From Atrichornis clamosus (lineage: Eukaryota > Chordata > Aves > Passeriformes > Menuridae): a stretch of 64,000 bases of DNA. Of this stretch, positions 28,101-38,200 are shown in pieces. Position 1 is the first letter of the stretch; every line of letters starts with the position of its first letter. The notes below the pieces were generated by a model. It did not search any database. It was given only the letters and a program-made list of their open reading frames with translations, and was not told where the DNA came from. Location: contig WBMZ01005375.1 of NCBI GenBank assembly GCA_013400975.1, positions 62,001 to 126,000 on the forward strand, read 5' to 3'. Both the position numbers and the translations under genes were made by a program.

Positions 28101-31100
28101 ATTAACACTATTATTAATGCTAGGTAGTATTATTTGAGAATATTACAAAGTACTGCAAAATGTGCATTAATATCTCACCTCTTGGTGATACCAGACCTAA
28201 CTCCAGCACTCTGTAGTTAGGTAAATGGACTGGATACTGACAAAGACAGAAGCAGGGCCAGAAAAGGAACCAGAATATGGAACTGAAGTGTGTTACACAC
28301 ACACTGACCATGACTCTCCTCTGAATCTCTAATTTGAAAAACTTCTCAGATTCAGAAGAATTTGTCTCTTCTTTTGACCTAAGTTCATTAACTCAGGAAA
28401 AAAATTTAAGAAGCAGATAAGCATTTACCTATTTTAAATTTTAACCTGGCAGTGTGGCTGAGATAGGTAATTTTCTTTTGATCTCTTTCCAAACAAAAAT
28501 ATTATTTCTTTCTCAAATCCTGTCAATTCCTAACAGACAGGATTTGTAGATGGAAAGTTACTAGCACATAATATTAAAAAAATCAACAGAATCCTGGAGA
28601 TCAGAAACCTAATGTGCCTTTGGCTTTCCATCCACAGACCCCGAATAACCCTTACACTGAGGTAATCAGACCATCCAACCCTATCCAGATTTGGTTTTCT
28701 GAGCCAACAAAATAAATGATTATTTCATTGTTCACGTCCCCAATGTACAATTTCAGTTAATAACTTAGTTTCATAGTTTTTATTGTGTTTTGAAAGAATA
28801 GGAGATGTCAGGTTGAGAGTCTGGGAATCAATCCTTCTAATCTCAGTTTGGCTGCATCCTTGCTGTGCTGCTTCTTCTTATCTCTTGCCTACCAAGAGAG
28901 CCAGTGCTACAGACTGCTTTTTGCTGCCAAGGAGTTTGACTACATTCAATTTATGGTGTCATCTTTTGAACAAGCAGCATAAGAAAGAGCAGGACACAAC
29001 TTTTGATGCTGGATTTGTTGCTTCACTTAGTATTATTCATTAATGTGCTCCTGCAAGTGACTCTAAGCCTGCCAGAAGGGCACTGACATGAAGACTCGAT
29101 TTCAACAGCTGATCCAGGAGCAGCAGCACATCCCAACAGAACCTGCTGCAGAAAGGTGGTGTTACTACAGCTCCAGGGCCATCCATTCTGATTGTTCGTG
29201 GAACACATAGGCACAACCAGAGTGCTTCCACCAGGACACAAGCAGGTGCAGAGACACCTGCAGAAGTAATGATGCTATGTTTGCTATGAAGCAGGGGAGA
29301 ACTTGGTGCAACGTTACGAGCAAACTGCATTTAACTCTTGTCTCAATTAAATTGAGCATGAGTAATAAAGGTGCCACTATGGAATCTTATACTTGAAGCA
29401 GACAAATATAGAGCTGACAAACTTTCTAATCATGAACCTTTACCATGTGTCCAATTTTATTCAGGGAAACCACTCATGAGTGTCAATACCTTACTGAAGA
29501 AATAAAATAGTTAAAATCACTACTCTTCTGTTTCAAAGCTTTTATGTTCTTGATATCAGTAGTTGTTCACTCCAAAACTTCTAAAACTTAATTTTTTTTA
29601 AAATTATTTTTGCCAGTTTTGCTGTAAACTCCTGTTGGCAAAAGCCACTGGAACAAAATCTTCAGTAATATCCAGCACCATCTTAGCTAGTTTAAACTGA
29701 GGCAGCATTCCTGAGTTCAAGGAATGGAAATGCCCTAAATCACAGCAGCCAGAGACTCTTGTCACTAAGGGAAATAAAACAGTATTTTGGTAAATGCCCC
29801 AAATCTTTCCCTGATGGGCAGTGACAAGCTGATTTCAGTATATGCAGTGAAAACGACAGCATGACAGAAGAACGAAGTGACAATCTAAAAAATATCTGAA
29901 GATTAAAAAGGGATGGAAAATCCATTTATAAAAAGAACATTCTTCTCAAAGTGAATAACTCCCCCAAATTTGAAATGCTAAAGATATACAAGGCACTAGT
30001 AGTTTAATCTAATTTTTGTCTTTCATAAAATCTAACTCTGTGCTGTGTCCAGAAAATTACTAATGTTGTGCAATAAACAGCACTGTGGTTATTCCTATGT
30101 AAGGAAAGGAAAAAAAAGCAAATTCTTTTCTTTCCCAGAGACTTTCTGTAGAACTTTGGCAAGTTATTTTGTGTTTTTGTGTCTCAATCTCTCTGAAAAG
30201 AGGACAAGAAAGAGCACATCCTATTCTCAAAGAAAAGGATCTAAGGATAAAAGCAATGAAATGAGGAGACTTAGGGGGTGTTCAACTAAGTATTTCCCAC
30301 CATTAGAGAGGGTGATCTTATTTGAGCTCACTGGGAAGTTCACACTTTTAAACAAATTTCTCTTATGTTTTCTTTGAGTGACTTCAAAATGAGGGAAATG
30401 GGAAATAGAAATCTTTTGGGAATTTTAAGTAGCCCTGCTATGAGTCTCTGTTGATGGTGCAAACACGTCAGGTCAAATTGAAACAGCCCTTTTGTGTGCT
30501 GTAAAGACAAGCAATGTTCTTAAGCCCATTTCTGAACAGAATTCAAGTTCTGTATTTTCTGCTGCCTTACACAGACCTCATTTGCTGCAACATTCTGCAA
30601 ATTGCTTGATTCAAGTTTTCAACTTTTCAGAGTTTCAATATTTTCTATATATGAGTGCAGATCTATGTATAGAAAAAGTTGTCTGTTTTTGAAAATCTTT
30701 CCAACCTCTGAGGACTATTGTACTTCCAGGGCATTTACATCTTGTTTCTACACATTAATAAAGACTTCCAGGAAATCAAGACCCAAGAACGAGTAATAAG
30801 GAATAATGACAACTTTCTCAATAGTGATTCTTCTTTATTTCCTACATTGTGATGACTTTCCTAGAAATTTATTATAGTCCTGAATGTGTAGTTGTATGAT
30901 AACTAATTTACCTAGTTTCCACTGCTTGAATTGTAAGAGATTACTTCTGCATATAATGCCTGGGGAATATATCAAGTCTAGAGGTATAATGTCATATCAT
31001 AAAACCAGTTGTAGCAGCATTAAAGTTTGACTGATACACAGTGGCAGTGACAAAACATGTCTTTTCCATGTAGCTGAGAAACAAAAATATGCTTTTGAAA

Positions 31101-32242
31101 AACACAAGAGGTGACTTTGCTTCTCACCAGACTGTTGGTTCAAAGCCTCTACTTTTTACCTCTTACTGTACTGGAGTAGAAGCCTGTTCTCAACAACATG
31201 TCAATTATTTTACTCTTTAAAAGACTGGTATAACTGCAGGGCTGCTATGCTACAAATAGTTAATACCATTGCTGACTGCTAATTCCTACAAGTGGAAATT
31301 TCACAACACAAAGACAAAGAAACATGTACATATAATCAACAAATAAAAAACTGTTCAGTGATACTGAAGCTTCAAAAGCTTGGAAGTATCCAACTCTTAT
31401 CTAGCTTTCACAGTACTGGCAAGTGGGAACCATCTCTGCAACATCCTTGGCTTTGCCTGTTGTAAACTGGCATTGCAAGGGAAGAGCTATCTGTACATCT
31501 GCAAGATATTAGCAATTAGCTAATAGCTAAGACTTAGCAATTATCATTAGCAGTAGTTCACAGTTATGGTCCTGCATCTCTGTGTGTCTGGGTACTTCCT
31601 CATCTTGTGTTCAGACCCTAAATTTGGAGGGGAGAGGGACCACCACCTAGCTCTCTGTTTTCTCCTGCTTAACAAGGTGGAACTTTTGCCCACCGGGCTT
31701 GTTGAAAAAGTGGGAAGAGTAGGATGATAGGACAATACCATGTGGGCTCTGAAACGCAGAGGTGCCTATTTGCAGAGCGCAAAATACCTTCAGTGGCAGC
31801 TGGGCTTCATCAAGGGACAGACAAAGGCCAATAAGGACAAAAATGGTGGGTGGTGGTGTGTTTGCCAGGATTTCATTAAGGACTGAAACTATATGCACCT
31901 GGAGAAGGCATAGTGGAACAGCATTTCTGAGAAGGGAAGTTTAAGGCAGAACGGCTTTCCAGCAGTTCTTCTACAGGTGCTTGGCAAAGGTCCTGTCCAG
32001 GAAAGCTGCTTGTCTAAATTAAGAAGGTGAGATTTTGGTAACAGCAGATACTAGAATGACTTATCTGCTTTACGTTGTTTCAATAATAAAATATGTGTTT
32101 TTAATAATGTCATAATATTTAAGCTGTTATTCCAAAATTGGAGCCCTTAGGCACTTTTCAAGTAATAATTTAAATACTTACGGCTACCTCTGAGACTCAT
32201 GTGTCCTCTGAAAGGTCCCATCGGGGAGTACGTAGGCACCAT
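6922..32242 (-). CDS. SPATA7: SPATA7, whole coding region (8 coding exons, spliced)
   Basis: Spermatogenesis-associated protein 7. In mammals it acts at the photoreceptor connecting cilium (transition zone) with RPGRIP1, and its loss causes Leber congenital amaurosis 3 and juvenile retinitis pigmentosa. Joining 32242-32182, 27750-27658, 13738-13617, 12182-11674, 11581-11521, 10311-10247, 9625-9554 and 7150-6922 gives 1212 nt, or 403 residues plus a TAG stop, with every junction in phase and GT-AG. Blocks matching human SPATA7 as I recall it are GPFRGHMS near residue 9, HMAAHLKKLMSAK ending at 51, DQQKRD near 54-59, SGDLLDKHS at 194-202, KYRYYNPP at 227-234, an acidic run at 302-307 followed by CLRFLQDLTKDIL, and MHIKSKSNNLDE. 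Human SPATA7 is about 599 residues. The difference lies mainly in the C-terminal tail and a shorter middle region. No transmembrane segment or signal peptide is visible, and the middle is Ser/Pro/Arg-rich and probably disordered. The identification is secure. The start codon and the lack of one short exon are less certain. Confidence 0.95.
7151..9553 (-). other. SPATA7 intron 8
   Basis: A 2.4-kb intron between donor gtaagt and a poly-T acceptor at 7151-7165. No exon-like or repeat sequence was recognised. A 61-codon minus-strand open frame at 7425-7610 has no similarity to the family. Confidence 0.8.
9554..9625 (-). CDS. SPATA7: SPATA7 exon 8
   Basis: A 72-nt exon read on the minus strand between tttgtacag| and CACAAAGA|gtaagt. 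It codes EEECLRFLQDLTKDILIRN, then CYHK, aligned with human DEEELLYLSFIEDVTDEILKLGLFSNR. This is one of the best conserved parts of the family: an acidic start followed by a predicted helix. It starts with one base and ends with two, so both neighbours must be joined in the stated frame. Confidence 0.94.
9626..10246 (-). other. SPATA7 intron 7
   Basis: A 0.6-kb AT-rich intron between donor gtgagt and acceptor tttgtacag. Nothing further was recognised. Confidence 0.85.
10247..10311 (-). CDS. SPATA7: SPATA7 exon 7 (small)
   Basis: A 65-nt exon read on the minus strand between cttgtggcag| and GAAGAAGA|gtgagt. It codes NHELWSHNFDMPLSP, then GLQLEE, and ends in phase 2 in the middle of a Glu codon. 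The following exon continues the acidic run. The other open frame would not join exon 8 correctly. Conservation with human is low up to the acidic stretch. Confidence 0.85.
10312..11520 (-). other. SPATA7 intron 6
   Basis: A 1.2-kb intron between donor gttggt and acceptor cttgtggcag. Open frames seen on both strands at 10.7-11.5 kb have no family resemblance and are treated as chance. Confidence 0.75.
11521..11581 (-). CDS. SPATA7: SPATA7 exon 6 (small)
   Basis: A 61-nt exon read on the minus strand between taatctttcag| and GTTGAG|gttggt. It codes FLEDAHVRPHSAHFSQQPVE. It was placed because exon 5 ends in phase 2 while exon 7 must begin in phase 0, and this exon has exactly the length (1 + 20 codons) that reconciles them. 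It lies only 92 bp below exon 5. Sequence similarity to human is weak here (human reads HSSPRAMCQYSLKPPS nearby), so support comes from phase, splice sites and spacing. Confidence 0.8.
11674..12182 (-). CDS. SPATA7: SPATA7 exon 5 (largest exon)
   Basis: The 509-nt exon has acceptor caacttacag|ACAAAC and donor TTGCACAG|gtactt on the minus strand and codes residues about 93-261. It begins TNWPLLENGHLYLTSGRN. It then runs through a long Ser/Pro/Arg-rich segment with little conservation and reaches the family signature SGDLLDKHS (194-202), followed by FTPRILKT and SFLVKYRYYNPPSRRR. Human has SGDLLDKHSELF, FTPRTLKT and SFLSQYRYYTPAKRKK at the same place, the clearest evidence for the gene identity. 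The exon ends in phase 2. Confidence 0.97.
12183..13616 (-). other. SPATA7 intron 4
   Basis: A 1.4-kb intron between donor gtatgt and acceptor caacttacag. No repeat or conserved element was recognised. Confidence 0.85.
13617..13738 (-). CDS. SPATA7: SPATA7 exon 4 (human exon 5 equivalent)
   Basis: The 122-nt exon has acceptor catgtacag|ACAAGG and donor CAGAAG|gtatgt on the minus strand. It codes KDQQKRDRLIQALEKYKKDL, then a Ser/Pro-rich end (residues about 53-92). It matches human DQQRREKLKKELAQCEKEF. The first half is charged and helical in appearance, a likely short coiled coil. It starts with two bases that complete a codon from the previous exon and ends in phase 0. In human a short exon of about 18 codons lies before it, and I found no convincing counterpart in the 13.9-kb intron upstream. 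Confidence 0.93.
14290..14460 (+). mobile_element. CR1 LINE fragment, 3' end, plus orientation
   Basis: The plus strand reads ggatgccccgtccctgaag, ttcaaggccaggctggatgg, gagcagcctggtctggtgg and gatgatctttaagatcccct, ending in ctgtgattccatgat. This is the CR1 3' terminus with the remains of its ATTCTATG-type end. It is 5'-truncated, diverged and located in intron 3, antisense to SPATA7. Short open frames across it on the minus strand are by-products of this element. An AT-rich tract (14521-14590) follows directly. Confidence 0.9.
22511..22566. repeat. Tandem duplication of a 28-bp unit
   Basis: Two adjacent 28-bp copies, 22511-22538 and 22539-22566, differ at only two positions (core acacagatcacaca followed by ttggaaaa). 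It lies in SPATA7 intron 3. The closeness of the copies suggests a recent local duplication. Confidence 0.9.
24471..24494. repeat. Short GATTA pentanucleotide repeat
   Basis: Consecutive copies of agatt run for about 24 bases, the first preceded by an imperfect unit. It is a minor microsatellite in SPATA7 intron 3. Confidence 0.8.
27658..27750 (-). CDS. SPATA7: SPATA7 exon 3
   Basis: The 93-nt exon has acceptor cttcttgcag|CATTTT and donor GCCAAAG|gtgtgt on the minus strand. It codes about 31 residues ending HMAAHLKKLMSAK, aligned with human HMAVHYNKILSAK. The aligned human exon is 96 nt by my recollection, and skipping it gives a known human isoform. Here too the length is divisible by three, so skipping would keep the frame. 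It ends in phase 1 and can splice directly to the exon at 13617-13738. Confidence 0.93.
27751..32181 (-). other. SPATA7 intron 2
   Basis: A 4.4-kb intron with donor gtaagt and acceptor cttcttgcag. Apart from a 40-codon plus-strand open frame at 29088-29210, I see only AT-rich unique sequence. Confidence 0.85.
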
Positions 32243-32256
32243 GGCTCTCTGGGACC
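32182..32256 (-). CDS. SPATA7: SPATA7 exon 2, with the probable start codon at 32242
   Basis: The 75-nt exon is flanked on the minus strand by acceptor taaccaag| and donor GGTAGCC|gtaagt. It codes SQRAMVPTYSPMGPFRGHMS and a few more residues, matching the human stretch that contains PRYGPPCLFKGHLS. The ATG at 32242-32240 sits in GAGCCATGG, a strong Kozak context, and I chose it as the start because no conserved ATG is seen in exon 1. The exon begins with two bases completing a codon split from exon 1 and ends in phase 1 (C|CA with exon 3). Upstream in-frame codons stay open, so an exon 1 start is not excluded. An alternative acceptor six bases further (gtcccag|AGAGCC) would break the frame with exon 1 but not affect the exon 2 start. 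Confidence 0.9.
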
Positions 32257-35200
32257 CTTGGTTAGGAAGGAAAATTTGTTGGTTAAGTATTAACAATAAT
32301 TAAGAAATGTGATTATATTTCTGCAGGTCCTATGGGAATTACAGAAGAGTCATATTCTGGCCAGAATGACACATTACAACTGATAAAGGGATGAAAAGAC
32401 TTGCACTTCTGAGTTTACTTTCCCTGTCAGATTACTTCTCTTTGTTTTAGTCCCTATCAGTTAGAGGGACCCTTTAGACCAGATACTTTGAGAGAAAATG
32501 ATCTGTTACAAGAGCATTAACAGAGCAATTTTCTACAGGCCACAAAAATGAGCCATGGCATTGTGCAAAGGTCACATATTTTGCAATCTAAAAATCATCT
32601 CTGCTAAACATCTTCAAGGCAAAAGAAGGAGCAGCTCAGTGTGTTACTGTGCTGGATGTGCCCAAGGGAAGCAGTGGGGAAAAAAGCATAACACTGAAGA
32701 TTTTCTAAACATACTTTACAAAACAGCATAGGCTCACATCACAGAAGCCAGACTTAGAACTAGGCCAGACCCAGCACAGCCAAGAAAGCAAACAAGACCC
32801 CTCTCCTTTCAAATTAAGGGCAAGTTGCAAGACAAATTCCTAACACACAGAATTCCACCTATTTTGTGAAGATATGTCCCAGTACTGACAGATTAATTTA
32901 TCTCAGACAAGTAACAGGGTAAATTTTGCAGCTAACAGGCAAAATTTAACAGCTGAAAGGGACAAGACTCTCAATTTCCAAAGCCAAGTAAGTTCACAGG
33001 AGTCAGACTGACACAGATTCATAGGAAATCCAGAAGATTTCAGTCCCTCCCTGTCCAGTGGTATGATTTTCAACACAATCATGTTCCTAACTCCCACTAA
33101 AATCAAGGAGAAGCTGGTACCTTAATTTGCAAGTCTGATCATAAAGACTAAAATTCAGTCCTCATTTTAAACTTACTTTTATCTTAGAGAAACTGTTTGT
33201 CTATATGCAAAAATTTCAGCAATAGTTTAAATTCTATTTTAAATAGACCTTCTTCAGTTTCAAGACTTATTTTGATTCATCTTAAACCTGCTCCTGGTTA
33301 ATGGGAAGCAAGCCAGTCAGCACTGCAATGTGCATACATAATCTTCTCCAACAGATAAATCTTAGCACTTTAAGTCCACACATGAAATTCCAAGCTTCTT
33401 AAGAAGATGTCAACTGGCACACAGAGCTTAGTAGCTTTATACTCCAAAGGGTTGTCTGGCAGCAGAAGTTGCTTAATTGTGAACTTGGATTTGCCTGATT
33501 AGATTTGACAGTTGTAAAGGAAATATCTCCTTAGAGATGATCCTGAATGTCAAAGGACATAACGAGTGCCATCAGAACTGGAAAAATCAATACTATTCTT
33601 TGTGTGGTTTCAAGGCAATGTTGTAATTTGGAGGAGGAACTAGGAGTATCTGACTCTTAAACAATGAAACCTTTACTTTTGTTCTCATACACATATTTCA
33701 GAACAACTTTTGGTTTCAAAGGCATTGTTGTAAGTTCGCAAATCATGTGTTTATACCTCTAACCAAAATACAAGGGCAGAGACTTTAGAAAGTGATTACA
33801 GGTTTTGGCTTTTATTTGATGACACCTGAAAAAGAGGCTGTTTTTTTCAGAGAGTGCACTTTCAACCGGTTCTGAAATTCAGGCCTCACACTGGGAGCTT
33901 ACTTTTTGGCAAATTCACCTGTCTGGGACTGCCTTCTTAAAGATAAAAGGATGCATGTAACAGAGAGCTTTATAACAATGTTCCAAGAAAACAAAAGCTG
34001 GAAAGATTATGAGCAGTGCTTTTTTTTTTTTTGTATCAGATTCTCTGCCACATTAGACTTAAAATAAAAATGCTATGAAATAAATGGGAGCAGAGTAAAC
34101 TTTATTGCTTTTCCTCTGTGCTCATATTTCTAATTGTCATGGGTCCCTAAGTTAATAAAATCACCAAAAGGTCAGCTTTTTTTTTTGTCTTTGGAAACAT
34201 CCTTCTGTAGTCACAACAGGATATGGTCAAAGGAAGTTACTGTTCTCAATTCCAAGGTAACACATCAAAATATTTGGTTATTTTTTTAAATGTTATTTAT
34301 TTATTTAGTATTCCTTAAGCATTTTTAGTCATGTTTTGGAAAACAGTGGAACTTAATCATAGCTTCATATATACTGGCTAAAGATTTAAAAACAAATTAG
34401 TCTAGCTACATATCACTATATATTACTAATAATCATTTGATTCTTTATTTTGAAATATAAATTATCTCTGCCTTAGTCTTTACTTGTTTTGGGTTTTTCT
34501 TTTTTTATGTCAAACATCTGTGAGAGATGGCATGAGAAATAGAAGGATATTATATTGAACAGAGCTCTTAATTATGTGCAATTTTGGTACAGAGTAATTC
34601 TTTCTCTTCTTGTGTCCTACCATTTTAGCTCAACAATTTACTATTATTTGAAGTAGAAAAACATCAGTGGGAAACTGCTGTGACTGAGGACAGATAAAAT
34701 CGAGCAAACATGCATCAAAAATTGTAACTGTTTGGCAAAAGTACATTTAATTTAATAAGTGTGCTATGTGTAACACATGACGCAGGCACCAAGCAGTTGT
34801 TATATTGGAACAAAGTCACAGTAATGGCAGATCTTTAATTAACTAGTCCCTTACAGGAGCATTTACTGCAGTTGACTCATATAATAATGTTGCTGCTGTT
34901 GTTTGAACTCTGGTGACTTCCCGAAGTCTCAATCAGATCACTGTCCCAGGCTCTGTACAAACAATCAGGCACTCATTAACAGACCCAAAAAGTTTATAAC
35001 TGAAGTTTGCAAACCAGATAAATAGCAATTAGGGGGTAAAAAGCCTTGTCTTTGTTTTGGAGGCCCCAAAAGGTGGCTTTGTTCTTTGTAACGAGACAAA
35101 GAGATTTAATGGCAAAGAATTGTAACTTGATTTTCTGAGTACCAGACCAGTGCCTAAACCTCAGGACATCTACTTTTAATTTTATCGAAATACACGGAAT

Positions 35201-38200
35201 TTTCATTCTAATGAGAAGAAACACTGCATAGTTTCTGCAGATGCAACTATTTTTGACTTAGGAAGCCCTACAAACTTCTAGGAATGGTGTTCTTCCCCGT
35301 AGAAAGCCATGCAAAAAAGAAAACTATTTTAGCAAGAAGTATATTAAAACTAATGGGATGTTAGCATAAAAGTTGCTGTGTCCAATGGTGATTCATTGGG
35401 GTAGTCCAATACCACGCATGGAGGCAGAGCACATACAAGGTGATGCCACTGGCAATGTACTCCAGTTCACTTCAACATCAGGCCTGGAATCATGAACACC
35501 CTTTCCCACAGCAAAGTGTCTGACAGTGAAACAAGGGAACTCTCTGGTGGAGTTTCTGAATGCCAAAGGTTAAGTCTCTTAGGAGTAGTTATTTGTCAGT
35601 GTTCCTTACAAGCTAAAGTCCCGTGGGCTTTACACACAAACTTTGTAAAACCATGCTTTAGAACTATCTTTAAAATAATTCAGCGCCTATTCAGATGCTA
35701 TAATTTTTGCCTTTTCTTAGAATGAAAACTACTATAGAATGTTTGAAGGAATGGTGTTAATTTTTGTGAAGCTTTTAATTTGAGCCATGGCAGACTGAGA
35801 GAGAGCAAAGCTTCTGCCCCACCTCTGCTTAAACTCAGGTATAGCAACAGAAGCTATTGTGTTTTGGGATAATTTCAGAATGAAGGAATTTCCTTAATCT
35901 CATAATTTATGACCACCTCTGCTAAACATGTATAAGACACAGTAGGGAATCTATACCACATAGTCAATAGTTACCTGCTGAACTGTAAATTAAGCTCTGA
36001 ACTTTGCAGTCATTAGGTGAGGGAACAAGACCCAGATATAGCAGAGGTTCATTTCCATTTAATGATATGCTTTGTTGTCAACATAGTCTCTTCAATTCCT
36101 TTGTGTTTTCTGTATTTCTGTAACACCCAAATCTGTCTCCCTACAGCAATGCTGCAGCAGTAACTTTCATTGGTGCCAAACTGCTTTAATTTCACCGGAT
36201 TATAATAAATCAACTCAATTGGTTAGTGTTATACTTAGCTATTTTGCATCGATGAACAGTTCTTTTAACAGCAGACACAGGCTGCAGATTTTACGTGAGA
36301 AAAATCAGGTCTTTCTTATAGCAGACAGATAGATATCAAAATGCTTTACCTATTGGTTTGTATCCTATAGGAATTATATTTATGGAATATAAACCAGAGC
36401 ACACCCAAAAAGGCAACAGTAAAAGTGCTGAATGGAAGTTAGAGAAAAAGATTTTTTTTACATTTTTACTAATTACAGTGCACAGATACAACATGACATT
36501 GCTACTGACATTCACAGAAAACATAAGACAGACTCTTTCTGAGTATTTTGAATGATCTACAATGAAATAGATTAAAACATTCAGCTAAGCACTTGCTGCT
36601 ATGAGAGGATCATTCTCCAAAAACAAGAGGTTTGATTCTGCAGCTTTGTACTTGTCTCCAGTAAGCTGCTGAGCAGCATCAGCTCCCAGATTTGAGGGTT
36701 TTGTGTGTTGAAAAATTTGGCTCTCAGTACAGAAGTTAGTTCAAGGTTCCAGAATCAGTCTAGTCTCCTGTGATATTATTCACTATTGACAAAATGTCCT
36801 CTTTCACATACTCATACTTTTGGATTTATCTCCACATACTATAGTGGGCTGAAAATTTGCCATATATGAGGCCATTCCCATTGATGAGAATGCGTAAAGT
36901 TTAGAATAGTTCTGAAACAGAAAGAGATTTGATCATACTTATTAAGCAATGGAATTTATACTTGAAATAGGGGTTTTCTATTGATGGAGTAAGTTTGAGT
37001 AAAAAGGAGTAGACCTTCATCCACAGGAATGCAGAACTACAGCATCTAAGATATGCATATGGCATTTAGCATTCAGGCCTGATTAATAGACATGAATTAT
37101 TTGTCAGCATCCTAAAATCCACATTAATTTCTTAGTAGACTTAGATCCATATCTCAATACCTGTGGAAGCCTGAATCCCTTGTCAAGCATCAGATATGGA
37201 AGCAGCATTTACAAGCTTAATCCAGAACATTAAAACAAACCCAACTTGACTATCATTTGTGCAGTACTATAAAGCTGGTCAAAAAATTTCCATAAAAACA
37301 GGATTTTTGTGGCATTATATGTCAGTTTGTTAAAACAGAAATATTTTGCAAAGAAAGAACAAGATTTCACTGAAATTCATAGCTAAGGCCTGCAAGGAAT
37401 CCTGCCAGCTGCAGGAGAGCAGAGGCTCCGAGGACTCAGTCAGACCATATGGTCTCCCCTCTGTTGGGTCTGCTGCCAGTCCAACACTTGCTGTTTCCAG
37501 GCCCACCAGCTTTGTGGAAGTAGCAGTGCTGTCCTTTCTCTCTTGTGAACCCCAAAACTACATAACACATTCAGCCTTCCCATGGAGGAGCAAGAAATCT
37601 GAGACCTTTGAGAAGTCAGCTTCTGCCCAGTCTCTGAGTCTTGAAGCCCAGGGAGACCCTCCCCTGGTACAAAGAGCTAAAAAATGCAAAAGCCCCGGAA
37701 TTTGGGAACCTACAAGACAGACTCTTCAGATTCAATTAATTTAAAAAAACCCAATGTAAATGCGCAAGCAGAGGAGTTCTAATATATATTCTAATAAGGC
37801 ACCATTTTTCCCCCTTAATTTTGGACCTTCCTGTGGAAAACTTCTGTCACTCAACTGCCTCTACTAAAGCTTATCATTCTTGTGAGGAGTGAACATTCTC
37901 ACATTTGTATTTTGTGCTATTTATTTTTCTGATATCTTAAACTACATGATTAACTGTTAAGAGCTGGAGGCAAATCAAGCAACTGTTACACTTACATAAG
38001 TGATACTGTAGAGAGCCCCTCTGAAGATATGTATGAACACAAACCCAGGCCATCCTCCCACTGATCAGTGGGATCCAATTTTAGCAGTGAGCCTGTCAGC
38101 TGCAAGGCCCCTCAACAGAGTAAAAACACTACTTTTCAAATGTCTTTGCTGTCACTGGGTGGTATCCACTTGTAGCTACAGAGAAAACATGGAGAAGCAA

